Shown piece by piece: positions 25,986 to 34,556 of a stretch of DNA of 64,000 bases (positions are counted from its first letter, which is position 1; each line of letters starts with the position of its first letter). Both the position numbers and the translations under genes were made by a program. The stretch is from Leptolyngbya sp. FACHB-261 (GTDB taxonomy: Bacteria; Cyanobacteriota; Cyanobacteriia; FACHB-261): the NCBI RefSeq assembly GCF_014696065.1, contig NZ_JACJPL010000010.1, positions 39,469-103,468 on the forward strand. The letters run 5' to 3'. The notes beneath the pieces were generated by a model. That model saw only the letters and a program-made list of their open reading frames with translations, ran no database searches and was not told the DNA's origin.

Positions 25986-26018
25986 AAAAAACATCGAGCC
26001 CAGACGAAAGGGGCATTT
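25986..26018. repeat. 33-base direct repeat, left copy
   Basis: CATCGAGCCCAGACGAAAGG followed by GGCATTTA. A copy with two mismatches lies at 28963-28996, so the TIR-NACHT gene is bracketed by direct repeats about 3.0 kb apart. Confidence 0.75.
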
Positions 26019-26070
26019 ATGCCAAATTCTCTAAGTGAGAGCTACCAACCAAAACCCCACCGCATCTAGC

Positions 26071-26103
26071 TCTTCCCCTTGGCAAGGGGAGGTTGGGAGG
26101 GGT
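26071..26103. repeat. interspersed palindromic repeat, family 1
   Basis: TTCCCCTTGGCAAGGGGAGG with CCCCACCGC and TTGGGAGGGG flanks, 65 bases downstream of the TIR-NACHT stop. Confidence 0.75.
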
Positions 26104-26167
26104 CATGTAGCGATTAAAAACTGAGTGTTAAGCGGATCTCTTGGCTACAGAGAAGTGAGCTGATACG

Positions 26168-28708
26168 TTAGCTCCTTCCCTCAATCTCCGCCATCGGCAA
26201 CAGCAAAGTCTCCTCAATCTCCTGCCGCACCTCGCGGCTCACATAGCAATCGCTATTCAGACAATCGACAAGCAGCTTGTTGGCCTCGTAGTACTGCTGA
26301 AGGACTTTCTCTTGCTCCTCGCTGAACTGCCAATCGTGGCCAACATTGCGATGCTCAATCATTGCAGCCCTTAGTTGCTGAATCCAAGCTTGGCCGTTGG
26401 TCTGCCACCACTGCCTGAATCTCTTCCAATCTTGGAGGTTTGGTAATTGATCTTTGAGTGTTTGAAGTGCTTGTCGCAATTGAGTGTTGAGGTCGAGGTC
26501 AAGGTTGAGGGCGAGGTCGAGGTCGAGGTTGCGGGCGAGGGCAAGCTCGCGGGCGAGGTGGAGGTCGAGGGTACGGGCGAGGTCGAGGTTGAAGTTGCGG
26601 TTGAGGGCGCAGTTGAGGGCGCCGGCGAGGGCGAGGTCGAGGTCGTGGGCGAGGGCGCTGGCGAGGTCGTGGGCGAGGGCGCTGGCGAAATCGAGCTTGA
26701 GGGCACAGTCGAGGGCGAGGTCGAGGTCGCGGGCGAGGGCGAGGGCACGGGCGCTAGCCAAAGAGAAGTAGAAAGCTCGAACTGCTACTGGCTTATAAAA
26801 AACATAAACCGAAGCCAAAGTAGATTTCTGATTAACCCAGGCAAGAAACCCTTGCAATTGCTCATCCGAGGCCATAATTGCGTCAACTTGCCGCTTCATC
26901 ATTCGGGCTAGCTCACTAGCATCCTGCATCATGCCGGTTGCCAGCAAAAAGACTTCTCGCCAGCGAGTTTCTCCAACATGCTGAGCTAGACACTTTAAGC
27001 TCTCGGAGTTGGCAATGCTCTTTCTTGCTGCAAAGTATTCCTGAAAGGTTAAATGCGAGAAAGAATAGATACCCACGGCCCGTTCCACAATCAGCCCGTG
27101 CTGTGCCTCAATCGACTTCAGCACCACTTCGCTATCTGCTTGCAGTGCCTCAGTGTCATTCCGAGCGTCTGGAAGGTTGCGAATATAGCCTGTGATGTGT
27201 TCGCCGACTTGTCTTCTTTTGAAGAAGTAATCCTTGCTCTCAAAGGTCATCAGCGCAATTTGGCTGAGCAGGTCCTCCTTTCGCTTAACTGAGAGCTGCT
27301 TATAGACCTGGTCCCGTCTTATCTGGCGTTTGTCGTCCCATTTTCTCAACAGAGTTGCTGTTGCTCGCTCATATAACTCAGAGCGGTTCTCTGGAAAGCT
27401 GCCTGAATCCCCAAACTCTAAACAGAGCAAAGTCAGTAAGAGAGGATTGCTCCCCAGCTCTCTAATTGGCTCACTCTCCGATAGCCTTTCCAGGAATTGC
27501 TCAGTTGCTTGGGGTGCGTTTTTGCACGCAAACCAGTTTTCAGCAAACTTGGCGACCTGCTCATCGTCAAAACTGGCAACCTCAACTTCTGTAAAGTTAG
27601 GGAGGTGATATTCTTTGGCTGCAATCCGGCAAGTCATCACAAAGCGGTTCTGGTGGAACCCGTTGGATAACTCCTCAATCTGTTTCAAAACTCGCTGGCT
27701 GTCTTCCTTCCTAACCTCATCTAAGCCATCAAGCAAAACTAAACACTTACCGTGCCCAAGTACCTGTTTTAGCTTTGTCTCAGAGTTCTCAATCCCAGAT
27801 TGGGTCCAAGCCTGGGCAATGTAGCTCAATAGCTCTGGTTTGTTGCTTGTCTCTGCAAAGTCCTTCAGACTAACGAAGACTGGTACTAAGTCTGCATAAA
27901 ACTGGTTCTGACTGCATTGAGTACCCAGGTATTTGAGAAAAGTCGTCTTCCCTGCTCCAGGACCGCCCAGAACGACCAAGTGGGGCTCTCGCTCCACAGC
28001 TTCTAGTCCCGGAACCCGCTTCTCAGTTGCTTGGCTTAGCCCAAAGCGATCAAAATTTTTTGGATCAACTTCTTGCAGTAGCTCATTAACCGATAGTCGC
28101 CGCCGTCCACTGATCTTCTGTAGAAAGTTGACTTTGGTGTAAATGTTAGTTAAGCCAATGGGCTGCTCCATGTCCAAGACGCGCATCGTGCCGCATCTTC
28201 GTTGAATATCGCCTTGGACCTTCTCCCGTACTTCTTGAACTAATGCCGCGATATCAGCATTAATGTCTTGCCTCTCCTCAATCGCCCGTCGAATCTCTTG
28301 GGCAATATCTTTAAGCGCTTCATCCCGATTAGCCCAGCTCGTAACCGGCTTGCCATTCCTAGGCAATGGCTGCAACTTCCCAAACGGTGCACCCTTCCAA
28401 TCCACCGGACGCAGAAGCACAGGAATCACTCGCGCTGTTCCTGCCTTATGCCGTTCTATAGCCCGTTGCAACTGATGGTTGTAGCAATCATCTGAGGCCA
28501 AAAAGTCAGCGCTCACTAACAGCAGAATCACCTGGGCTGCATCCAGACGGGCCTCAATCTCAGCCTGTGTTTCCTGTCCGCCTTGAATCTGCCGTGCATG
28601 GCGAGTGACAATGACATCCCGCCGCCTCAGGATCGACAGGTGATTCTCTAGTTCCTGCCGCAGTTTGTCATCCTCGTAGGCAAAGGCGATAAAAACGTCA
28701 ATGCTCAT
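26168..28708 (-). CDS. TIR-NACHT STAND NTPase with Ala/Leu/Asp-repeat C-terminus
   Basis: 846 residues from ATG 28708 (MSIDVFIAFAYEDD); the frame runs open to 28870 through a repeat. TIR domain 1-145, but the expected catalytic Glu is Gln79 (CAG) in DDCYNHQLQRA, so NADase activity may be lost. NACHT domain with Walker A GGPGAGKTT (248-256) and Walker B LVLLDGLDE. After the helical region, about 100 residues are a simple Leu-Asp-Leu-Ala repeat (LDLALDCALKLDFASALAHD), then a conserved C-terminus. Likely a defence or signalling sensor paired with the neighbouring TIR-NB-ARC gene. Confidence 0.88.
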   Translation of the reverse strand: MSIDVFIAFAYEDDKLRQELENHLSILRRRDVIVTRHARQIQGGQETQAEIEARLDAAQVILLLVSADFLASDDCYNHQLQRAIERHKAGTARVIPVLLRPVDWKGAPFGKLQPLPRNGKPVTSWANRDEALKDIAQEIRRAIEERQDINADIAALVQEVREKVQGDIQRRCGTMRVLDMEQPIGLTNIYTKVNFLQKISGRRRLSVNELLQEVDPKNFDRFGLSQATEKRVPGLEAVEREPHLVVLGGPGAGKTTFLKYLGTQCSQNQFYADLVPVFVSLKDFAETSNKPELLSYIAQAWTQSGIENSETKLKQVLGHGKCLVLLDGLDEVRKEDSQRVLKQIEELSNGFHQNRFVMTCRIAAKEYHLPNFTEVEVASFDDEQVAKFAENWFACKNAPQATEQFLERLSESEPIRELGSNPLLLTLLCLEFGDSGSFPENRSELYERATATLLRKWDDKRQIRRDQVYKQLSVKRKEDLLSQIALMTFESKDYFFKRRQVGEHITGYIRNLPDARNDTEALQADSEVVLKSIEAQHGLIVERAVGIYSFSHLTFQEYFAARKSIANSESLKCLAQHVGETRWREVFLLATGMMQDASELARMMKRQVDAIMASDEQLQGFLAWVNQKSTLASVYVFYKPVAVRAFYFSLASARALALARDLDLALDCALKLDFASALAHDLASALAHDLDLALAGALNCALNRNFNLDLARTLDLHLARELALARNLDLDLALNLDLDLNTQLRQALQTLKDQLPNLQDWKRFRQWWQTNGQAWIQQLRAAMIEHRNVGHDWQFSEEQEKVLQQYYEANKLLVDCLNSDCYVSREVRQEIEETLLLPMAEIEGRS
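26490..26760. repeat. hexamer/dodecamer low-complexity repeat inside the NACHT gene
   Basis: GCGAGGTCGAGGTCGAGG-type units, in frame, encode the Leu-Asp-Leu-Ala stretch. The plus strand is also open here (Glu/Val repeats) only because of the periodicity. Confidence 0.8.
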
Positions 28709-28750
28709 TAACTGGCAGGCTCCAGGCAGCTTAAGCCCCAGTGTACTCAT
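28709..28750 (-). other. leader segment conserved with the TIR-NB-ARC gene
   Basis: Encodes MSTLGLKLPGACQL fused in frame to the TIR-NACHT start. Differs from 25573-25614 at four positions, one of which converts the TAG stop to TTA and one of which is a synonymous GGG/GGA change. May be an N-terminal extension of the protein. Confidence 0.55.
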
Positions 28751-28767
28751 ACCAATTTCTGACAGAA

Positions 28768-28960
28768 CCCCACCGCCTGCGGCACCTCCCCTTGCTAAGG
28801 GGAGGTTTGGGAGGGACCGGGTGTGTAGCGACAGCTTAAAACCTATCCATCCGGCACCTCCCCTTGGCAAGGGGAGGCTGGGAGGGGTCAGATGAGAGCG
28901 ATAAATAGAACTCCACTACATCCGGCTCCTCCCCTTGGCAAGGGGAGGCTGGGAGGGGTG
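28768..28960. repeat. three interspersed palindromic repeats, family 1
   Basis: Units at 28768-28815, 28850-28889 and 28918-28960, all in the same orientation (GGCACCTCCCCTTGGCAAGG, then GGAGGCTGGGAGGGG), spaced by 30-40 unrelated bases. They fill most of the gap upstream of the TIR-NACHT gene. Confidence 0.85.
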
Positions 28961-28962
28961 AC

Positions 28963-28996
28963 TTAAAAAGCATCGAGCCCAGATGAAAGGGGCATT
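28963..28996. repeat. 33-base direct repeat, right copy
   Basis: Matches 25986-26018 with two mismatches, same orientation. Confidence 0.75.
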
Positions 28997-29087
28997 TACC
29001 CTATCCATCTAGGCTCGATTGCTAAACAGTGAATTGTCGTTATCTAAGCCCCTGGCCTACCGCTAACCAGAACAGCCAACCAGCTCA

Positions 29088-29567
29088 TCAGCTCCCCGTC
29101 CCTTCCGTCGGCTTCTTCTTTTTCGTCTTAGGCGCAAACTGGCGCTTCAGATCGCCCAGCGTCCCATCCAACCCCGTCACCTCATCACTGGCCTTGGCAT
29201 AGTTGTAGATCGCCAACGCTGCCCCATAGGCCTCACTATTAGCAGCCAGCCAGGTATCATTCACCAGCTCTTGCAACTGCCGGACCTCTTGCAAAATCGG
29301 CTGCAACGACTCCAGCAGTTGAATATCCCGCCGCATCTCCGCCAAATCGAACCGGCGCGGCAACACGTCCAGATTCCGCTCCGCCAGGTCCAAAGCTCGC
29401 TTAGTAAAGGCACGCTCCTTATCGCCCACCTTGCGCAGCTGCCTACGCTCACTCGGCGTCAAGTCAATCAAACACGACAGATTCTCCCGAATCATTGCAA
29501 ACCCCTCCGACACCGCCTGCCGCCGATCTTCAGGCAGGTTTGCACTCACCAGATTCTTTGCGTTCAT
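29088..29567 (-). CDS. conserved helical hypothetical protein
   Basis: 159 residues from ATG 29567 (MNAKNLVSANLPEDRRQAV), with AGGGA eight bases upstream; the frame is open to 29633. All-helical, with LSCLIDLTPSERRQLRKVGD and SEAYGAALAIYNYAKAS as the most conserved-looking parts and a lysine-rich tail (KTKKKKPTEG). I recognise the general pattern from hypothetical proteins of cyanobacteria and other phyla, but no function is known to me. Confidence 0.7.
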   Translation of the reverse strand: MNAKNLVSANLPEDRRQAVSEGFAMIRENLSCLIDLTPSERRQLRKVGDKERAFTKRALDLAERNLDVLPRRFDLAEMRRDIQLLESLQPILQEVRQLQELVNDTWLAANSEAYGAALAIYNYAKASDEVTGLDGTLGDLKRQFAPKTKKKKPTEGTGS

Positions 29568-29726
29568 CTCTAAAAGTCCCTGTGCAGATTGCACCAATTT
29601 GTTGTCCAGCTTGTGAAACACAAGTCGTCTCAATCTGCCCCCTACCCCCGCCTATTCACCTTGGCAATTCCACAGAAAAAATCAGCTCGCCCCATTGCCG
29701 ACCCTAGCAATTTCACAGATATCACC

Positions 29727-29776
29727 CATCCCAGCCTCCCCTTAGCAAGAAGAGGAGCCGCAGGCGGTGAGGTTTT
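29727..29776. repeat. interspersed palindromic repeat, family 1
   Basis: CCTCCCCTTAGCAAGAAGAG with the usual CATCCCAG and CGCAGGCGGTGAGGTTTT flanks. The rest of 29568-29877 shows nothing but the 5' region of the next gene. Confidence 0.75.
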
Positions 29777-29877
29777 AGCTTCTGCAAACTTGACAAGCCT
29801 TACAATGAGGGCTCTCTAAGCGTCATTCTTCTCCTCTTCTTTTGCAAGGCGCTTGACCCTTTCGCTGGCTTGCTCTT

Positions 29878-31428
29878 GTGTCTACACTGGACCCCATTCA
29901 ACTGCGCGTCTTAATCAGTGCCCTCAATGGTCTAGCCAGCGAGGGACTAGCCTTATTTATTCAAAGCGCCCGCTCCAGCAATATCAAAGAGCGCCAAGAC
30001 TGCTCCAGTGCCCTGTTTGACCGTTCGGGCAACCTGGTCGCGCAGTCGGAGAGCATTCCGGTGCATTTGGGGGCCATGCCTGAGGCTGTGCGTGCTGTAA
30101 TTGCCTGCCAGCCGCAACCGGGTGATGTGTTTGTGCTCAACGACCCCTTCTGCGGCGGCACCCATCTACCCGATGTCACCCTGGTTTCGCCCATCGTCTC
30201 GCAGAACGAAATCTGTGCCTACTACTGCTCCCGTGGCCACCACTCGGATATCGGTGGCATGGCTCCCGGCTCCATGCCTGCCCACTCCACTGACATTTTT
30301 CAAGAGGGGCTAATTTTGCCGCCTGTGCGTCTGGTCCAGGCTGGCAAGCCGGTCGAGGATCTATGGCGGGTGCTGCTGGCCAACGTGCGCTTGCCTGAGG
30401 TCCGGCGGGGCGATTTGCAAGCCCAAATTGCCTCGCATCGACTGGCGGAGGACCGCTTCACAGCCCTGATTGCTAAGTATGGTCTCGCCACCCTACAGCA
30501 GGCCATGACTGAGACGATGGCCTATGCCGAACGCCGCAGCCGTGCCTGTATTCAAGCCTTGCCCGATGGCGTCTATCGGGCCGAAGACCGCCTGGAGGGC
30601 GATGGGCAGAGCGAGGCTGATATCCCCCTGCGCCTGGCACTCACCATTCAAGGCGATAGCCTGACTGCCGATTTTCGCGACTGCGCCGACCAGGTGGCAG
30701 GCAACCTTAACTGCCCCCGCTCCGTAGCCTGCTCCGCAGCTTACTTTGCTGTGCGCTGTCTGCTCAGCTCTGATGTGCCCGCTAACGCCGGGGTCTATCG
30801 CCCAGTCACAGTGCTTACCCGTCCTGGTTCCCTGGTCGATGCCCAAGCTCCAGCCGCTGTGGTTGCGGGTAATGTCGAAACCAGTCAGCGACTCACCGAC
30901 TTGATGCTGGCCTGCCTCTCACAGGCGGCAGGCGGCTGGGTCGCGCAGGGCCAGGGCACGATGAACAACCTGATCATGGGTGGCAGCGATGGGCAGGGTC
31001 AAGCCTGGGCCTATTACGAAACCATCGGCGGTGGCGGTCCGGCCACGCGCTCGGGACCGGGCTTGAGCTGTGCGCAATGGGCAATGACCAACACGCTTAA
31101 TACGCCAATCGAAGCCCTAGAGCAAACCTTCCCCTTACGAGTGGAGCGCTACGAACCGCGTCTCGGCAGTGGTGGCCAGGGCCAACATCGAGGCGGGGAC
31201 GGCATTGTGCGCTCGATTCGCGTGCTCCAGCCTACCTACATCAGCCTCCTCACCGAGCGGCGCAAGTACGCGCCGCAGGGGGAATCTGGAGGCCAGCCCG
31301 GTGCTGTAGGTGTGAATGCCCTCAATGGTCAGCCGCTGGCTGCCAAGGTCAGCTTAAATTTGCAGCCGGGTGATTTGATCAGCATTGAAACACCCGGTGG
31401 CGGGGGCTGGGGTAAGGCTGCCGACTGA
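29878..31428 (+). CDS. hydantoinase B / oxoprolinase family protein
   Basis: ATP-dependent amidohydrolase B subunit (5-oxoproline or hydantoin ring opening, with an A subunit). 516 residues from GTG 29878. Family motifs: IKERQDCSSALFDRSGNLVA, VHLGAMPEAVRAVI, NDPFCGGTHLPDVTLV, RGHHSDIGGMAPGSMP and the Gly-rich C-terminus. The A-subunit gene is not adjacent in the window, so either it lies elsewhere or works unlinked. Confidence 0.9.
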   Translation: MSTLDPIQLRVLISALNGLASEGLALFIQSARSSNIKERQDCSSALFDRSGNLVAQSESIPVHLGAMPEAVRAVIACQPQPGDVFVLNDPFCGGTHLPDVTLVSPIVSQNEICAYYCSRGHHSDIGGMAPGSMPAHSTDIFQEGLILPPVRLVQAGKPVEDLWRVLLANVRLPEVRRGDLQAQIASHRLAEDRFTALIAKYGLATLQQAMTETMAYAERRSRACIQALPDGVYRAEDRLEGDGQSEADIPLRLALTIQGDSLTADFRDCADQVAGNLNCPRSVACSAAYFAVRCLLSSDVPANAGVYRPVTVLTRPGSLVDAQAPAAVVAGNVETSQRLTDLMLACLSQAAGGWVAQGQGTMNNLIMGGSDGQGQAWAYYETIGGGGPATRSGPGLSCAQWAMTNTLNTPIEALEQTFPLRVERYEPRLGSGGQGQHRGGDGIVRSIRVLQPTYISLLTERRKYAPQGESGGQPGAVGVNALNGQPLAAKVSLNLQPGDLISIETPGGGGWGKAAD

Positions 31429-31448
31429 ATCTCCTCGATTGAGTTCAA

Positions 31449-31494
31449 TTGCTCGCTTAGAAATTTGCTGCACGGCCAATTTTTGAGCGAGCAA
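31449..31494. repeat. 9-bp inverted repeat downstream of the HyuB-like gene
   Basis: TTGCTCGCT (31449-31457) and AGCGAGCAA (31486-31494). A weak terminator candidate; no U-tract. Confidence 0.35.
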
Positions 31495-31704
31495 ATTTGC
31501 CGCACACTAGCTGCACACTAATTAATGCTGATTGATGCGGAGGTTGGAATTAGAGCCTTCATCTCTGCGTATTCAGTTACATTGCTTGACTGCTCCGCTC
31601 GGCTTTTTAGCCGGGATCTCTCTCGAGCGGATCTTTAAGTCCTATCCGGACAGTTGATTAACTTCAGAGAAAGGCGTTCATGTACCAGAGGCAGTATTTA
31701 AACC

Positions 31705-33360
31705 ATGCGAACCTCGGGAAACGAAGTCAGCACTGGAGTGCGACAAACCAGCCCTCTCAACGCTCGGTTTCAGCTTGTCTGGCTACGGCCTCTGATCATC
31801 GTTGTCTTGCTTCTGGGCATCTTTTTCCGGTTTGCCAATCTAGATCACCGGATTTATTGGGCTGACGAGGCTTACACGTCATTCCGCATTTCCGGCTCCA
31901 CCCAAACTGAGTTTCGCAAGCTTCAGAATGGGCCTGTTTTTAGCGTTCAAGAACTACAGCAACAGTACCAACAAGTAAACCCCCAAAAGGGGTTGATGGC
32001 TACCCTACGAGGACTAGCGAAGGAAGAGCCGCAGCTAACCCCTCTCTACTTCGTGCTGGTGCGTTTTTGGGCGGAGTGGTTTGGCGACTCCGTTGCGATG
32101 GTCAGAAGCCTATCGGCGGTGATTAGCTTACTAGCATTTCCCGCAATTTATTGGTTGTGTCTGGAGCTATTTGGCGCACCGTTGACGGGCTGGATCGGTA
32201 TGGCTCTGATCGCCGTTTCGCCCTTTCATTTGCTCTTTGCCCAGGAGGCACGGCCCTATTACTTGTGGGCTGTTACCATCCTAGTGTCCTGTGCTGCTCT
32301 GCTGCGAGCCCAACGGCTGCAGAACCGCTCCAGCTGGGGTATCTACGCGGCAACCGTGGCTCTGGGCTTCTACTCCCACTTGTTTTTCGCCCTGGTTTCC
32401 ATCGCACATGGCTGCTATGTGCTAGTGATGGAAAACTTTCGTCTCACGCGGCGGTTTATCGCCTACTTGCTGGCTTCAGCTGCGGGCCTTTTGGCATTTT
32501 TGCCCTGGCTTGTGGTGATGGCAGACAATTTATCGATCACCCAGAAAGTTACAGCTGCCTCCGTCAGCGCCGAGAGAACACCGCTGCTGGATTTGGCTAA
32601 GGTGTGGATTCTCAATCTAAATCGCATTTTTGTCGATTGGAATTACAGCTTTGATGCCAGCAATCTCTGCTTGTATTTGATTCTGCTGCTGGAAGGGTTT
32701 GCCTTCTATATTCTTTACCGCCGCACAGCGAAGCAAACTTGGCTATTTGTCTTCAGCTTGACGGGAGTGGCGGCCCTGGCTCTGCTCCTACCCGATCTGC
32801 TTTTGGGGGGAAGGCAATCTAGTACTGGGCGTTATTTGATTCCCTGCTGGATTGGTATTGAGTTAGCAGTTGTCTACTTGCTGGCCAATCAACTCAGTAC
32901 TGGCCCCGCCCATCCTCGCTGGCAGAAGTTCTGGCAACTGGTCACCGTCGCTCTAATCTCTGGCGGCATTGCCTCTTGTGTCCTGATTTCTCAGTCTCAA
33001 GTTTGGTGGAATAAAGCACTCAATGCGCCCGATCTACAAATTGCTCAACTGATCAATCAGACAGAGCGGCCACTCGTCGTGGGAAATACTAGAGTGCTCA
33101 CACTTAGCTACATGCTCAAACCCGAGGTGCGGTTTCAGATGTTGAAATCTAAGAAACCGGCCAAAATTGCTGAGGGTTTTAGCGACATCTTTCTGATCGA
33201 ACTGGAGAAGGAGGACGATGTTCAAAGCGGGCCGAGTCTGCGGGAGCAGCTGGCGCAAGGCCAGAACTTCAAACTGGAATCGGTCTACGATGTGACCTAC
33301 CAGACTAGCTTGGTTAATAAAAAACGCAAGCTGAGCTTGTGGAAGCTGGAGCGAGGCTGA
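31705..33360 (+). CDS. glycosyltransferase family 39-like membrane protein
   Basis: 551 residues, about eleven membrane segments, a GT-C fold polyprenyl-sugar transferase of the PMT/ArnT type. The first extracytoplasmic loop carries the diagnostic acidic pair in YWADEAYTSFR, and FAQEARPYYLWA follows the fourth helix as in the family. Probably glycosylates an envelope polymer or lipid; acceptor unknown. A short soluble C-terminal domain follows the last helix. Stands alone between spacers of 276 and 77 bases. Confidence 0.85.
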   Translation: MRTSGNEVSTGVRQTSPLNARFQLVWLRPLIIVVLLLGIFFRFANLDHRIYWADEAYTSFRISGSTQTEFRKLQNGPVFSVQELQQQYQQVNPQKGLMATLRGLAKEEPQLTPLYFVLVRFWAEWFGDSVAMVRSLSAVISLLAFPAIYWLCLELFGAPLTGWIGMALIAVSPFHLLFAQEARPYYLWAVTILVSCAALLRAQRLQNRSSWGIYAATVALGFYSHLFFALVSIAHGCYVLVMENFRLTRRFIAYLLASAAGLLAFLPWLVVMADNLSITQKVTAASVSAERTPLLDLAKVWILNLNRIFVDWNYSFDASNLCLYLILLLEGFAFYILYRRTAKQTWLFVFSLTGVAALALLLPDLLLGGRQSSTGRYLIPCWIGIELAVVYLLANQLSTGPAHPRWQKFWQLVTVALISGGIASCVLISQSQVWWNKALNAPDLQIAQLINQTERPLVVGNTRVLTLSYMLKPEVRFQMLKSKKPAKIAEGFSDIFLIELEKEDDVQSGPSLREQLAQGQNFKLESVYDVTYQTSLVNKKRKLSLWKLERG

Positions 33361-33437
33361 GCATCCCGCCCTGCGGAGGGTCAAACAGGTGCCCCAAAGC
33401 TGCAAAGATGTAACCTGTTGCCGCTTAAGGTTGCTCA

Positions 33438-34535
33438 ATGAAGCTGCTCCAACGCCTTTCTAAACTGGTTTGGGTTCTGCCGCTGGCCCTGCTCAGCCTT
33501 TCGCTTTGGCTGCCCCCAGTCCATGCTGCCCTACCTGCCAATACAGCGATCTCTGATCCAGCTATGCTGCTGCGGCGAGCGCTGCCCATCGATTCGGCTG
33601 ACCGCAAGGCAATTGGCAAAATTCAGGAGAACCTGGAAGACATCACACCTCGGCTCAAGCGCAACCAGTGGGGCAAGGTGAAGGGAGACTTGAATGCGGT
33701 CGCCCTGGCAGTCGCTGAGAACAAACAGGCGGCGCTGCTCAAGGCCGTACCAGAAGACAAGCAAGCTCAAGCTCAGGCTGCCCTTGAGCGGTTGCGTGCT
33801 GACCTGCCCAAAGCGATGTCAGTGGTGGAAGGCCAAGACAAGGACCAGGTACGTGCGATTCAGGCTCAACTCTTGAGTGAAGTGGATGAGTTTGAAGCTA
33901 CGTTGGTCAAAGGCTTTCCCTTCAAAGTGCCTGACGAATACGCCAGCCTGCCCCAGCTCAAAGGCCGCGCTACGGTCGAGGTCGTCACTAGCAAGGGACC
34001 ACTAACCGTGATTCTGGATGGTTACAGCGCTCCCCTCACCGCTGGTAACTTTGTGGACTTGGTGCAGCGCGGTTTCTATGATGGCCTGCCCTTCATCCGC
34101 TCCGAAGAGTCCTACGTCCTGCAAACCGGCGACCCCGCTGGACCAGATCAGGGCTTTGTTGATCCGTCAACTGGCCAGTTGCGCACGGTACCTCTAGAAG
34201 TGCGCTTACAGGGAGAACCGGAACTGCTCTATGGCATCACCACTGAAGATGCTGGTCTGTTTCGCCTAGACCCAGTGCTGCCGTTTTCCTCTTTCGGGGC
34301 TGTGGCGATGGCCCGAGCCGAAAGTGATGTCAATAGCGGCTCCTCACAGTTCTTCTTCTTTCTATTCGAGCCGGAACTCACGCCTGCTGGCCGCAATCTG
34401 CTGGATGGCCGCTACGCAATTTTTGGCTACACCACGCAAGGGGCCGAAGTCCTGCGCGAACTCAAAGAAGGGGACAAGATCGTTTCGGCACGGGTGGTGA
34501 GCGGCGCTGAAAACCTGGTTCAGCCCACGGCCTGA
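33438..34535 (+). CDS. exported cyclophilin-type peptidyl-prolyl isomerase
   Basis: 365 residues. Signal peptide (about 1-32, ending PPVHAALPA), then a helical domain of about 120 residues like that of the thylakoid-lumen TLP38/TLP40 immunophilins, and a cyclophilin domain from VEVVTSKGPLTVILDGYSAP to the end with SGSSQFFFFLF and LDGRYAIFGYTTQGAEVL. Catalyses proline isomerisation in lumen or periplasm. Lies 77 bases after the GT39 gene and 21 before thiL. Confidence 0.92.
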   Translation: MKLLQRLSKLVWVLPLALLSLSLWLPPVHAALPANTAISDPAMLLRRALPIDSADRKAIGKIQENLEDITPRLKRNQWGKVKGDLNAVALAVAENKQAALLKAVPEDKQAQAQAALERLRADLPKAMSVVEGQDKDQVRAIQAQLLSEVDEFEATLVKGFPFKVPDEYASLPQLKGRATVEVVTSKGPLTVILDGYSAPLTAGNFVDLVQRGFYDGLPFIRSEESYVLQTGDPAGPDQGFVDPSTGQLRTVPLEVRLQGEPELLYGITTEDAGLFRLDPVLPFSSFGAVAMARAESDVNSGSSQFFFFLFEPELTPAGRNLLDGRYAIFGYTTQGAEVLRELKEGDKIVSARVVSGAENLVQPTA

Positions 34536-34556
34536 GTTCAACCGCCTGAGGTCAAC

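Noticed and set aside
25696..26034. Pro- or Gly-rich frames between the two STAND genes
   Set aside because: They translate the degenerate CCCCTCC/GGAAGGG tandem repeat; no ribosome-binding site and no non-repetitive part.
26447..26911. Plus-strand frame of Glu/Val repeats opposite the NACHT gene
   Set aside because: Produced by the GAGGTC periodicity of the minus-strand gene; no start signal.
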